Source: Xiphophorus maculatus
Lineage: Eukaryota > Chordata > Actinopteri > Cyprinodontiformes > Poeciliidae
Direction of reading: 5' to 3'
DNA length: 64,000 bases
Assembly (NCBI RefSeq): GCF_002775205.1
Contig: NC_036454.1
Location: 29,932,783 to 29,996,782 of the forward strand
The notes under the pieces were generated by a model. The model was not told the DNA's origin and did no database searches. It saw nothing but the letters and a program-made list of their open reading frames with translations. The translations under genes and the position numbers were made by a program. This document shows, piece after piece, positions 25,143 through 35,792 of the stretch (the first letter of the stretch is position 1; each line of letters opens with the position of its first letter).

Positions 25143-25175
25143 CACTTTTGGTTTGTAAAGAACAAACCAAAAGTG
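25143..25175. repeat. perfect short-loop hairpin
   Basis: CACTTTTGGTTTGT, loop AAAGA, then ACAAACCAAAAGTG. Arms of 14. Confidence 0.9.
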
Positions 25176-25288
25176 TTTGCACCTCAGCTTCCGCGTTCGA
25201 GGAAAAGTGACTCAATTGTTTCCGATCTATTGAAAAAGGCTCTTTACACTGGGTGTTTGCAGGGCTTGTCCAAGGTAACAATTAATGA

Positions 25289-25370
25289 TGTACAGTACAG
25301 ACCAAACGTTTGGACACACCTTTTAATTCAATGAGTTTCCTTTATTTTCATGACTATTGACATTGTTATA
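25289..25370. mobile_element. solo end of the same Tc1-like family
   Basis: GTACAGACCAAACGTTTGG and the following TTCATGACTATTGACATTG match one terminus of the element at 51240. The other end is absent, so this is a truncated copy. Confidence 0.75.
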
Positions 25371-25779
25371 AAACAGTGTGATTTATTCGTATCCTCTTAT
25401 TTTGAAATGTAGCCGGACGTTCTTCTTTGTTAAGAGAGGCCAGTATCGAGGTACTTGCGTCTTCTGATGCCGTGGGTTGCGACAGCAAGCTCGTGAAGCT
25501 GAAAAAATAAAGGAAAGTCCGATGTTACACAAGTAAGTTAGCAATACATTTTTTAAAAGAAAAAAAAAAAAAAAAGAAATGACAGACTTTAATTTCGTCC
25601 AATCAGGTGTGGTGAGTCATGAAAGTTTTTATATCTTATGACTCAAATATTCAGCATGTTTCATTTTAATTTTTTTATGGGAATGATTCAAAAAAATAAA
25701 AGAAGACGATACCATTTAGAGATATATAAGGATAATTTAAAATCTCTACTTAACCTAAGTTGTCTGCCTTTAGTCTGCT

Positions 25780-25890
25780 GGAGAAAACCACACAGGAATC
25801 CAACATGTACCAACATAACATGTAAAGTCCACAGGGAGATCCCGCCTGGGATTTACACCCACTACCTTGAAGCTGCGAGGCCGTGAGGCG
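25780..25890 (-). repeat. interspersed repeat fragment
   Basis: CACAGGAATCCAACATGTAC, CATGTAAAGTCCACAGGGAG and GGGATTTACACCCACTACCT resemble a widespread fish repeat containing a tRNA-like promoter remnant. The family is not assigned. Confidence 0.4.
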
Positions 25891-26064
25891 GTTTGTTTTA
25901 TAACTGTTCGATATAGTGATGAAATCACCCCTTGTTTACTCGTAGCAGTCACGTCCTTCAGAGCAGCTGAAAGTCTCAGCCTTAAAAAAAGAATACTCTG
26001 AAACATTTTTATGGTGTCGGTCTGCTTGGTAAATGAAAGCCAGAAATCTCATCACTTGCCCACA

Positions 26065-26420
26065 CACTGTAAAAAAAGTCAGTAAATTTACGGTACAAAA
26101 CTGTAAAAAACCAACAGTTTTTGACCGTCGTATCCAAAAACATTGCATTACCGTAGAAATTACATGGAACTACCGTAAGTCGAAACTGCAAAGAAAGTCA
26201 GTAAATTTACGGTAAGAAATGGTAAAAGACCAACAGTTTTTGACCGTCGTACCCAAAAACATTGCATTACCGTAGAAATTACATGGAACTACCGTAAGTC
26301 GAAACTGCAAAGAAAGGCAGTAAATTTACGGTAAAAAAGTGTAAAATGCCAGCAGTTACTGACCAGAATATTCACAGCATTATACTGCCGTAGAAAATAC
26401 ATGGCATTATCATAACTGAA
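26065..26420. repeat. left subterminal tandem array, 119-bp period
   Basis: AGTCAGTAAATTTACGG recurs at 26077 and 26196 and, as AGGCAGTAAATTTACGG, at 26315, a period of exactly 119. Each unit also carries CAACAGTTTTTGACCGTCG and ATTACCGTAGAAATTACATG. The third copy is diverged. Confidence 0.85.
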
Positions 26421-26986
26421 TAAACATATATCCTAAATAATTGTGACAGTCACGAATGTAGAAAATACAGAAATATAGTGTAAAAATATAAGTAATTGTA
26501 AAGTTCTTAAAAAATTGTAATATTGCCAGCAGTTAATTACCCTAAACTTAACAGTAGCAATCAGCCAAAATTACAAATTTTGCTGATGTTTAGATCTACA
26601 ATGTAAAAGCGTAAACAAGACTGCAAAATAATTTTTTACAAAGAACAGAATGCTGGTGTGATATTTTGGTTTCTTTTTTAATAATGCCTTTAATACACCA
26701 AACTGAAATCTCAGCAGTAGACCAGGCATCGATCTGGCGATCCACCGATTGCAAAGCAAACTCCTACAGCCAACGCCACCATCATTTATGAGAGCATTTG
26801 ATCATTAACATTAAGAGAACTGTATGTTAGCCCCTCTTGCTTGAATGAAGCTGAAGTTGGTTTCCAATTGCTGCTTCCAATTTGGGAAATGGCTAAAGGG
26901 CAATTCCACCTAATTTTTCACTGCAATCAGCATCTTTAATTTACTCTAGCTAAAAAACTACAACACCTAGACTCTTCAAATCTGGA

Positions 26987-27182
26987 CTAGATTATTCTCA
27001 ACTCATATCAGAATATTTAAAACCAAGTGTGGGATTTGTAAAACCTTTATCTGATTTGTGAAACTTCAATAAAGAACAATTCTAGTGTTATCCAAAATCA
27101 TACAAGTTGTAAAGTCACCCATCATTGAAGTTTCACAAATCCCACACTTGGTTTTGAATATTGTGCTATTAGTAGAGAATAG
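26987..27182. repeat. large imperfect palindrome
   Basis: AAAACCAAGTGTGGGATTTG (27019) faces its inverse ACAAATCCCACACTTGGTTT (27135). The pairing extends outward through GAATATT and TAGATTATTCTC/GAGAATAGTCTA, and an inner pair is formed by GATTTGTGAAACTTCAAT and its inverse. The hAT element at 27191 starts right at its outer edge. Confidence 0.75.
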
Positions 27183-27190
27183 TCTAGAGC

Positions 27191-27339
27191 AGGGGTCCCC
27201 AAACTTTTTCCTGCGAGGGCCACATAGCTGTTCCTTTCTCTGCTCGGGGGCCGGTCTTAGTTTTTGGAGAAAGATACCTTAGAAACTTATTGTCGGCGGG
27301 GGGGGGGGGGGGGGGCTGTTCTGTCTTTGAAACTGTCGA

Positions 27340-27373
<34 letters not shown>

Positions 27374-27653
27374 GCTGACTACGACACATTCGCGGTCGCT
27401 TTTAGATAGATTTTTACCCAGAATGGAAATGGAAAAAACCGTGAGTGAAACGGTGACTGGGACTGACTAGTATATATTTGAGGGAAAGTTAGTTTAACAT
27501 CTGCTCAAGAGCCCCCTGGTGGTTGAAGAGAAATCCACAAACCAGAAAATACAATATATGAAAAAATACACTGAATGCTCTCTGGTATGAGGAGGCGGGC
27601 CAGATCCGGCATTGCCAGACCAAATGACGCAGGCCGTAGTTTGGGGACCCCTG
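27191..27653. mobile_element. hAT-type miniature element with perfect 8-bp target duplication
   Basis: Ends are CAGGGGTCCCCAAACTT and AGTTTGGGGACCCCTG, inverted relative to each other. The 8 bases GTCTAGAG stand on both sides (27183-27190 and 27654-27661), the duplication length of hAT elements. The 463-bp body holds two long G runs (27298-27316 and 27341-27371) and no coding potential. Confidence 0.9.
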
Positions 27654-28695
27654 GTCTAGAGAGTTTTTCATTTTGTAATTGTGATAAATAGTAGGGTTTA
27701 CAGTAAATGGAGACTGTTATTTGTCATGTAAACAAATAATTATCTAGTTTGCATTGCTGCTTGATCCTTCAGCATCAGCAGCAAGATTCTTTTAACTCTG
27801 TTCCTGTAGTGGTGTCCTGAACTCAACACAGTAAAGTCACTGTGCTAACTAAGGTTGCTAACTAGGGTGCTGAGAGCCCAGTAGGCCTGGTCCTTGTCAA
27901 GATGCTGCTACTGTCTTTGAAATCAAATTTCTGCTATTTTTGCACGTTCAGGAGGAGAAGGGCAACACATCACAGGTGAGTCCCTTTCACGGTTTCAACT
28001 GAAGTTAGCTAACTTTAACCAACTGACAAAGAAATGTGTAGTTTCTGAGCCATGCTGTTTATGTACATGCACTGCAGCTAGATATTTTTACTATATGGAA
28101 CATTTAATCTTCACAGATGCAACACTTCCATTAATGTTTCTGTAGGAACGGCTGCATAGATTATATTTCTGGTCTACTTCAGACTACATGTGCTTAAAGT
28201 TATTGTTAATGGCAGAAGCAACTTTTTCCAAGTTTGGTTCAATAATTAATTTGAATTACTTTGAGTGTGAAATGTTCATGCATGCAAGTTAAATCTCTGA
28301 AGAACATGTTAGCTTTTGTTTCAATACTTTGGTAATACTTAGAAGTATAAAGCTTGGCATCAGAGATATTATTTAATATTTTCCTTTGACCTCTTGACTC
28401 TCACACCCAAAATACTTGCACTAAAGTCACTGGGTCCATGACAGTTGAAGGATTTGAAGATAAGAGAATTTAAATATTAATATTTTACAGCTTTTCTCAG
28501 TTTGGGTGCATCTCTCAGAACAGAATTGAAATTCTTAAAACTACCTGTTCAATCTTCAAATTACTGTGTCACTTCTGCACATCAAAAAAATTAGTTTTGC
28601 AAGTTTTGCTTTTGTACATCATGTAGCTGGTTATGTACACTTCTATGCTTTTATAATTGTAATTTGCTTTTATCGTCTTGATCAAAATATGTTAA

Positions 28696-30619
28696 CCCTC
28701 CTGTTGTCCTCGGGTCAAAATGACCCGCCACTGTGTTAAACCCCCCCCCCCCCAAACAATCCCCTAAATGTAATTTTTTTAACTTGAGATTTTAAGACTT
28801 TTCCTAGATTGGCCCAGACAATAGAAAAAGTTCAGTGTTGCTTTTATTCTCATTTCCATGTAAGCTGTACAAAAAAAGGTACAAAGATGGTCTTCAGGTC
28901 AAAATGACCCGTGAGGCAAATGGAGTTGAAATCAAGGTCACAGAGTTATTTACAAACCATAAAATGTTACAAAGTTTTAGTTGTGTCTCAGATCAATCAG
29001 TAGCAGAAGTGAGCAGAGAGTGGAAGGCCAATTTTCCGAGCCACAATGCCAGTCAAACTCTTTCACACCTACTCAAGACTGATGCGATTTGATGACCGTG
29101 AATCAAGACCAGCAAGACGTATGACAGACAAACTTGCAGCCATAAGAGAGGTATGGGACAAGTGGGTGGAGCGGTTGCCCTACCTCTACAATCCAGAGCC
29201 TGATGTAACAGTGGATGAGCAACTGGTTCCATTTAGAGGTAATCTGTTTTCATATTTGTAATAAAAGTGATTTTCACTATTGATTTCTTTGACTGTTTTC
29301 TGTGACACTGATACTAATCACTGATGCTAATGTCTTTTGTCCAAAGGTTGTTGTCCTTTCCGGCAGTATATGCCCAGCAAGCCAGCAAAATATGGGATCA
29401 AGTCATGGGTGGCTTCTGAATCAAGCTATGCTTGGAAAATGCAAGTCTATACTGGGAAGTCAACCAGTGGATGCCCAGAGAAGAACCAGGGGTTGCGAGT
29501 TGTGCTTGATGTGACAGAGGGACTGAGGGGTCACAATGTGACATGTGACAATTTCTTCAACTCTTATGAACTCGGACAGCAGCTCCTGAAGAGGAAGATC
29601 ACCATGGTTGGTACAGTTCAAAAGAACAAGCCTGAGCTCCCACCTGCACTGCTTGGGTCAAAGGAGAGAGAGGTCTTCTCCTCAAAGTTTGCCTTCACAC
29701 CCACCACCACTCTAGTTTCCTACCTCCCAAAGAAAAACAAGAATGTAGTTCTTCTGAGCACACTGCACAAAGACGGCGACATTAGTGACCGTGAGGACAG
29801 GAAGCCAATCATCATCCTGGAATAAAACCGAAACAAAGGAGGTGTGGACAACCTAGATAAGGTGATTGGAGCATATAGCTGCAGAAGAATGACTGCCCGC
29901 TGGCCCCTGGTCATCTTCCACAACATCATTGATGTGTCCTCCTACAATGCCTTTGTGATTTGGATAGAGATCAACCCAACCTGGATGTCTCATAAGCACA
30001 ACAAGAAGAGGGTGTTCCTGGAGCAGCTAGGAAAGGCACTTGTAACTCCACTCATTGAAAGAAGGAAGCATGTCCCCCACACAGAAGCCTCAGCAGCAGT
30101 TGTGAAAGCTATTCAGAGTGCAGCAGCTCCTGATCAACCTGAGGATCCATCTACCACAGCCACTTCCTCAGCTAAGCCAAGTAAGAGGAAGAGATGTCAG
30201 TTCTGCCCTCAGACTGTAAAACACATACTGTGTGCTGCAGGTGTAAGAAATATATCTGCAAAGGCTGTGCACTTGCATACTGCCCTACATGTGCCAATTA
30301 GTTGAATGGGTTATGTTATTTGTCATATTTTTGTATTGTACATCCTCTTGTTCACTGGAGAAAAGTAAAAGAAAATTAGTCACTGTGATGAATAAAAATG
30401 CATTCGAAACTCATTTTGCACATTTTTTTTCTTAAGCTATAGAAATTCAAGTGGAGAGGGAAAAGTCAAGTATTCACACATTTTGTGGTGAGTGACAATA
30501 TACAAGATAGAATTTGGTGTTTAAAATTCAATTAAGCTGCTTATATTGGGGGTTTATTGAAGACGGGTCATTTTGACCCGGAGGATAAAGGGTGTATACA
30601 GAAAATGAGGACAACAGGA
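28696..30619 (+). mobile_element. piggyBac-like DNA transposon, decayed copy
   Basis: The left end sits at TTAA (28692-28695) and begins CCCTCCTGTTGTCC, then GGGTCAAAATGACCC. The right side has the mirrored GGGTCATTTTGACCC and ends GAGGACAACAGGA at 30619, but the last three bases and the TTAA expected there are missing. The element is about 1.9 kb, shorter than a full piggyBac, because the 5' part of the transposase is gone. It lies inside the larger candidate CACTA-like element, so it inserted later. Confidence 0.85.
29046..30301 (+). pseudogene. piggyBac-type transposase, broken
   Basis: The frame opens with MPVKLFHTYSRLMRFDDRES and lacks the N-terminal portion. A GT-AG intron of 108 bases (29239-29346) joins VPFRG to CCPFRQYMPSKPAKYG exactly as the family reads. 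All three piggyBac catalytic aspartates are visible: in VDEQLVPFRG (29214), CDNFFNS (29547) and KGGVDNLDK (29847). The frame has a TAA stop at 29823-29825 before the third aspartate. A further shift between about 30200 and 30223 puts the cysteine-rich tail (CCRCKKYICKGCALAYCPTC, stop at 30299-30301) in another frame. With three separate defects it cannot make an active enzyme. It resembles the PGBD4-like group of fish elements. Confidence 0.88.
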
Positions 30620-31145
30620 CAACAACGTGTCTGTGTTGAATTCTCAACTTCCAAAATAGCATCAGTTCATTGTGTAAGTCTTAACATGCATAAGTCTTAA
30701 AGTTGTCATAATGTGAATCATATATTAATTAATTTATATTCTATTATTTTCTAAATCTGTCCTGAATTGGTAAATTGCTCCCAAGTGAGTCCTGAGTTTC
30801 TCTAACAGGTCAGTGTATGAACCATTAGCTCAACCAACGATCAACCAGTTTTCTGAAACAGATTGGAGGTGCATCTTGTGAACCATCAGTTGGCAACATT
30901 ATGCTCTATATAGTCAGAACACAACACAATGTTACATGTCTGAGAACTGATGAACAAGTATCTGGGCAGAGTGAACAGCCAGAGAGAAGAAGAGGAGTGA
31001 GGCTGAGGAGGAAATAGTTGGGAGGAAAGCAGAAGAAGAGTCAGAAGAGGCTGAGGACATCTGCCAGTTTCCATCAGTCCAACATCAGGACATGGCTGAG
31101 ACCCACAACATGATGCTGATGGAGGTCCTCCCACCCTACTGTTCA

Positions 31146-31193
31146 TTCCTTAACCCCACTGAGGAAAAAAGATTCCTCAGTGGAGTTAAGGAA
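31146..31193. repeat. short-loop hairpin over a transposase-like motif
   Basis: Two arms of 21 (TTCCTTAACCCCACTGAGGAA and its inverse with one mismatch) with a six-base loop. The left arm ends a frame reading MEVLPPYCSFLNPTEE, similar to the PPYSPFLNPIE block of DDE transposases. Confidence 0.85.
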
Positions 31194-31367
31194 CAAAGTG
31201 ACTATGGAAATTAAAATGTAATGTAATTTCTACAGCACTGTACAGTTTTCCTTGAGGAGATTGTCCTGTGGCTCCTTTTCTACTTTTTTTGTTCTCTGCA
31301 TTTCTGTCTTTTTCTTTCTGAATCACCATGGCATGGTCCATGAATAAATTATAGCAAAAGCGTAAAT

Positions 31368-31581
31368 CAGTGTTTCTCAATCCTGGTCTTCAGCGTCACC
31401 CTGTCCTGCAGGTTTAGGTATTTCCCTTCTGCCACACACCTGAATTGTATCTCTGGATGATTAACAAGCTTCTGCAGTACTTGATTGTCATCCAATCATT
31501 TGAATCAGCTGTTCTGGAGTAGAGGCACATCTAAAACATGCAGAGCAGGGGGGCGTTGAGGACCAGGGTTGAGAAACACTG
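31368..31581. mobile_element. second hAT-type miniature element with perfect 8-bp target duplication
   Basis: Ends are CAGTGTTTCTCAATCCTGG and CCAGGGTTGAGAAACACTG. The 8-bp GCGTAAAT stands on both sides (31360-31367 and 31582-31589). The 214-bp body is non-coding. It is a different subfamily from the 27191 element. Confidence 0.9.
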
Positions 31582-32849
31582 GCGTAAATGATCCTTTTGT
31601 AGTCTCTTCTCATGACTAATCGATTTGACTGTCTTATCTGTACATAGAGAGACTATAACTTATTATTTTGAGTCACTGATATGTTAACAGACAGGATTTT
31701 AAGAGCTGAACTAAGGATTTTGAAAGCAAACAAATGCTATTTTTCCTGTTTCTACAAATTGTTTTGAGAAATGCGCTTACTGTTTTGTAAATGCCAACAA
31801 TGACTCGAGAAATGCACCAAAAGTGACTGAGAAAAACTAACCTAGCATAAATTGTCTCAGCTGTATCAATTTGTTTGCCTGTATGAAAAGTGTTCACATT
31901 TACAGCTTTGTTTCTGCTAGCTTGCAGGAAATGTAACTTACATAAATGGTTGAAGACAGCCTATTGGCCTTCATGAGACTCAGATAAATGGTGAGTATCT
32001 ATTTCATAAATTGCCTAAAACAGTTATATTTGTTTTTATTTGTTTTTTGTTTGTGTATTTTGTCTGGTTGCAGACCAGAGGATCACACCTGTTGACAACA
32101 AACAAAGGTTTAACTACTGAATTTTCAGTCAGAAATGATCACACCACCTGGTTGAAGTACCTGTGTCCATATGCAAGTCAACAAAGGTGAAACAAACATT
32201 TAAGCGAATAAGATGTTCATGTAGTGCATCTTTCTAACTTTTTCTTTTTGTTTTCCAGCAGAGAGGAAACACCCGATTGACAACATGCGAGTCTCAATTT
32301 CAACCTGTGACTGGGAAGACTACAACCATCCTGAGCAACGTCTGATCTCAGCGACTTGTGACTCTCAACCCAGAACAAGAATCCTTTTATCACCATTTTG
32401 TCTTCTACAATATGTTATCTCTTATGTGGACACATACTGTTTGTTTTGTTTTTGTTTTCCAGATCTCAGTAATACCGTGAGGAAACTGGACATAAAATAG
32501 AATCAGTTCTTTTTTTAACTTGACTTTTTAAATAGAAATTGTTTCTTTAAGTGGATTACTCGTAATCTGTATTTTTGTTTAATTAGAAATTATTTTCTTT
32601 ATAACTTTCTGTATAGAAATGCTTGACAAGTTACACTTCCTTGGTTGTTGTACTATAATTTGTATGGTAAAATTCTGGTAGGAACAGAGACCAGTAATTT
32701 ACCATAAGTTTTTTTTGGGGGGGAGGGTTTACAATAAAATGTCAATATATCATACAGTCTGGATGTGTTTTTCACTCATGTAGATATTATGCCTCAGTCA
32801 GCATGACCGTATTTACTACGGCAAAACCACATTTTATTTTTTTTAAAAT

Positions 32850-33440
32850 ATTTTAGGAAGTACGGTATTTTACCGTATATTAAAAATACGGTAAAATCCT
32901 GCATGTACAAAATACGGTGAAAAACTGGCAGCTGTGGTTGCCAGAATTTTACCGTATATTAAAATTACGGTAAAATCCTGCATTTACAAAATACGGTGAC
33001 AAACTGGCAGCTGTGGTTGCCAGAAATTTACCGTATATTAAAAATACGGTAAAATCCTGCATTTACAAAATACGGTGACAAACTGGCAGCTGTGGTTGCC
33101 AGAATTTTACCGTATTTTAAAAATACGGTAAAATCCTGCATTTAGCAAATACGGTAAAAAACTGGCAGCTGTGGTTGCCAGAATTTTACCGTATTTCAAA
33201 AATACGGTAAAATCCTGCATTTAGCAAATACGGTAAAAAACTGGCAGCTGTGGTTGCCAGAATTTTACCGTATTTTAGAAATACGGTAAAAAACTGGCAG
33301 CTTTGGTTGCCAGAATTTTACCGTATTTTAGAAATACGGTAAAAAACTGGCAGTTTTGGTTGCCAGACTTTTACCGTATAAAGACGGTAAACTTCTGGCA
33401 ACTCAGCTGCCAGTTTTTTACCGTAAAATGAGGCCGTTTT
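32850..33440. repeat. right subterminal tandem array, 79-bp then 53-bp period
   Basis: The block CTGGCAGCTGTGGTTGCCAG is repeated with its C landmark at 32941, 33020, 33099, 33178 and 33257 (period 79), then 33310 and 33363 (period 53). Each block is flanked by ATTTTACCGTAT and AATACGGTAAA. Nearly every unit is itself a small palindrome. The last units next to the terminus are shortened. Confidence 0.85.
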
Positions 33441-33451
33441 TTTTTACAGTG

Positions 33452-34599
33452 CATAATTATTGAGCCATTGACTTTCATCAGCCACCGCAACAACCACTTG
33501 AGCACAAAACAGGAAAACAAATCATTTAATCTTATTATTTTGGTTTGGACGTAAGGAATGTGCGGTTGGAGAGAGCTTTTTCTAGTCCTCGTCGGAGGAA
33601 CTTTGAAACTCTGCTGTATTTCATGCTTCAGTGCCTCGGTCACAGCTGGTTTCTATGTACCCACTCAGGGGTCCCTCGTATCACCACAAATTACCAGAGT
33701 AATGACATGACGTTATTACCTCACCTCCACATGACTCACTCGCAGTCAGATGTGGTCGACAGGGTGCATTCGAAGGCCCGTGGAAATTCAAACACTCAAC
33801 TTTCCCCGGGATGCCTAGAGGGGACATAAAGGAAAGCGTGCATGCCTCCAAATGTTTATTAGCTGTTTAATATCCTGTTTAGGGTCTCTTTTATCAGTGT
33901 AGTGAAGTGCGGTCCCCCCCCTGATTAAGTCACTGTTTCTTTTCGGTACAAGTGTTCGCTGAGTTTTAAAACGTAAACACATGGCACCTGAGTAATTTAA
34001 CACAATTAGTCTCCGATACTAACAGAACTACAATTTATACCGGCGGCCATCCTGCGAGGCGAGATGTTACGCGAAACGCTAACAGCTTTACTCAGCATAT
34101 CCTGATGATGGCATTGGGCATGTTTGGTCGGAGATCGGGTTACTTCATATTTCAGTAAGCAGTTTGAGAGGCATTAATCTTCCTGATAAATCCAGACAGT
34201 TTTATAGTGTCGTGTGTGGGAATGTTTAGAACATACATAAATCTGCTTCAGACTTGTGCACCCGAATCTCCAAGTTAACAAGGCCGAAGTCTGTCGAGCT
34301 AGGCATTCCTCCACAGCGTCACTGACCGAAACATTCCTGCACGTTATTCCCTCGCCAACACTTTGTCAGCTCTCTGGGCTTGCTCTTAGCATTGGTTCAT
34401 CGTGAAGGCAAAGGTGGATTTCAGTGAACTAAAAGACCCGAATCCACCGGTTCATGTGGCTCATGCCGCTGTGCAGCGCTGCCTGCCAGATCGGCGGAGA
34501 GAAGAAGTGTCCATAAATCTCAGATTTCCCCCAGGACCAAAGAAAGCTAGATTTGCTTCATACTTAAAAGTCTTGACTAATTTGCCCTTTGGTCTCAAT
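33452..34599. other. gene-free stretch, nothing recognised
   Basis: Unique-looking sequence between the candidate CACTA-like element and the hAT-like element. No exon seen. Confidence 0.5.
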
Positions 34600-35792
34600 C
34601 AGTGGTGGCTGGTGAAAAAAAAAATATATACTTTTGGCGGGGCGGAGATGCCAATAGATTTCAGTTCCTAATCCAGTATAAGGATTCAAATAAATGGTAG
34701 GAAAATGACTACATTTCAACAATAATTTAACATCATACAGCAAAATAACATGAGGAGTTACATTAGCCAAAAGTAGGAGGTGTATTCAGTAAATCGCAAA
34801 ATATACAGAATTATTTCATAAAATATAACCCCGAATCAAACTCAAAACTGTGAAAGACATTAGATTAGCTGTAAGTTGACAGCTTTAATCAAATTAAATT
34901 GCATTAAAACAGAAGAGAATCAACTGACACCAAGACACCAGGCCTTACCACCTACAACACACTGATGTATGATAAAATAATCACAGCTACTCGCATAAAA
35001 TTAACCCAGAAATCAGAAGGACTTTTTCTTCTCCTGGAACCAGAACACCAAACAATCCCCCCCTGGATTTATCTAACAAACAGGAGCTCAGCAAAATCTG
35101 ACAGACAATGACTGTTCACCAAATCAGAATGGCCATGTGACCCCAAACATCATGATGTCAACCAAGACATTAATATTATAACGGCATCAGAAAGTCAAAA
35201 AAGGCAGCAAGAGCATCATCATTATTAGCAATAAAAGAAAACGTGGAAGCTAAAACTAATAAAACACGCAGACGAACAGAAGCTGCATCTGTAAAATCCT
35301 CCACATTATCAGGAAAGGTGGAAAATTCCATCAATTTTTCCCCTGACTGCTGTTGTCGCCATCATCTATGGAAAAGGATTATTGCCACTGGAAAAAAAAA
35401 AAAAAAAAGAATTCTGACGTTTTTCCTCAGAATTCCTTTTTTTTCCTGTAGTCATCAAATGTACCACCACAGTGACCCAAGACTTTGACCCAACGCATCT
35501 TCCAGGGGCCCAAAGATTAAATTCAGCAATTCCGATTGAGCAAATGTTTATTTTTCCCTAGCAACCACACATGATTGGCTGCTTATCTCCACTAGTATGT
35601 CGCTATCCGCAGCGACCAAGAAGAGAACTGACAGGAGTCTGTAGCGGGAAATTTACAACTGAATGAAAGTCATCTGGTGGAAATGCACATTTAGGCACAA
35701 GGAAAACAGGCTAACGCAATTTTTTTAATAATATTTTTCCTCTCCATTCCACATCAGCAAATTCGGCGCCCCTTGTGGACCAGCTGACCCTG
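34600..35792. mobile_element. probable hAT-like non-autonomous element
   Basis: Begins CAGTGGTGGCTGGTG, a common hAT terminus in fish, and ends GACCAGCTGACCCTG, an imperfect inverse. The flanks GTCTCAAT and ATCACAAT match in six of eight positions, a decayed target duplication. It contains an A-rich to GAATTC-type low-complexity patch (35388-35460). No transposase is recognised. Confidence 0.5.

Larger units (their letters stand above)
26065..33451. mobile_element. candidate CACTA-like DNA transposon, about 7.4 kb, non-autonomous
   Basis: The left end reads CACTGTAAAAAAA and the right end is its reverse complement TTTTTTTACAGTG. Both ends carry arrays of TTTACCGTA/TACGGTAAA motifs: three copies of a 119-bp unit on the left, then 79-bp and 53-bp units on the right. 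Such repeated subterminal motifs are typical of CACTA (EnSpm) elements, where they bind the transposase. The flanks share only the dinucleotide CA, so the target duplication is weak. No CACTA transposase is recognisable inside. The piggyBac copy and two hAT miniature elements are nested within. The two ends could belong to separate elements; this is an inference from matching ends. Confidence 0.55.

Noticed and set aside
26077..26400. Possible CRISPR-like array from the 119-bp repeats
   Set aside because: Vertebrate sequence, units are contiguous with no unique spacers, and the motif fits transposon subterminal repeats.
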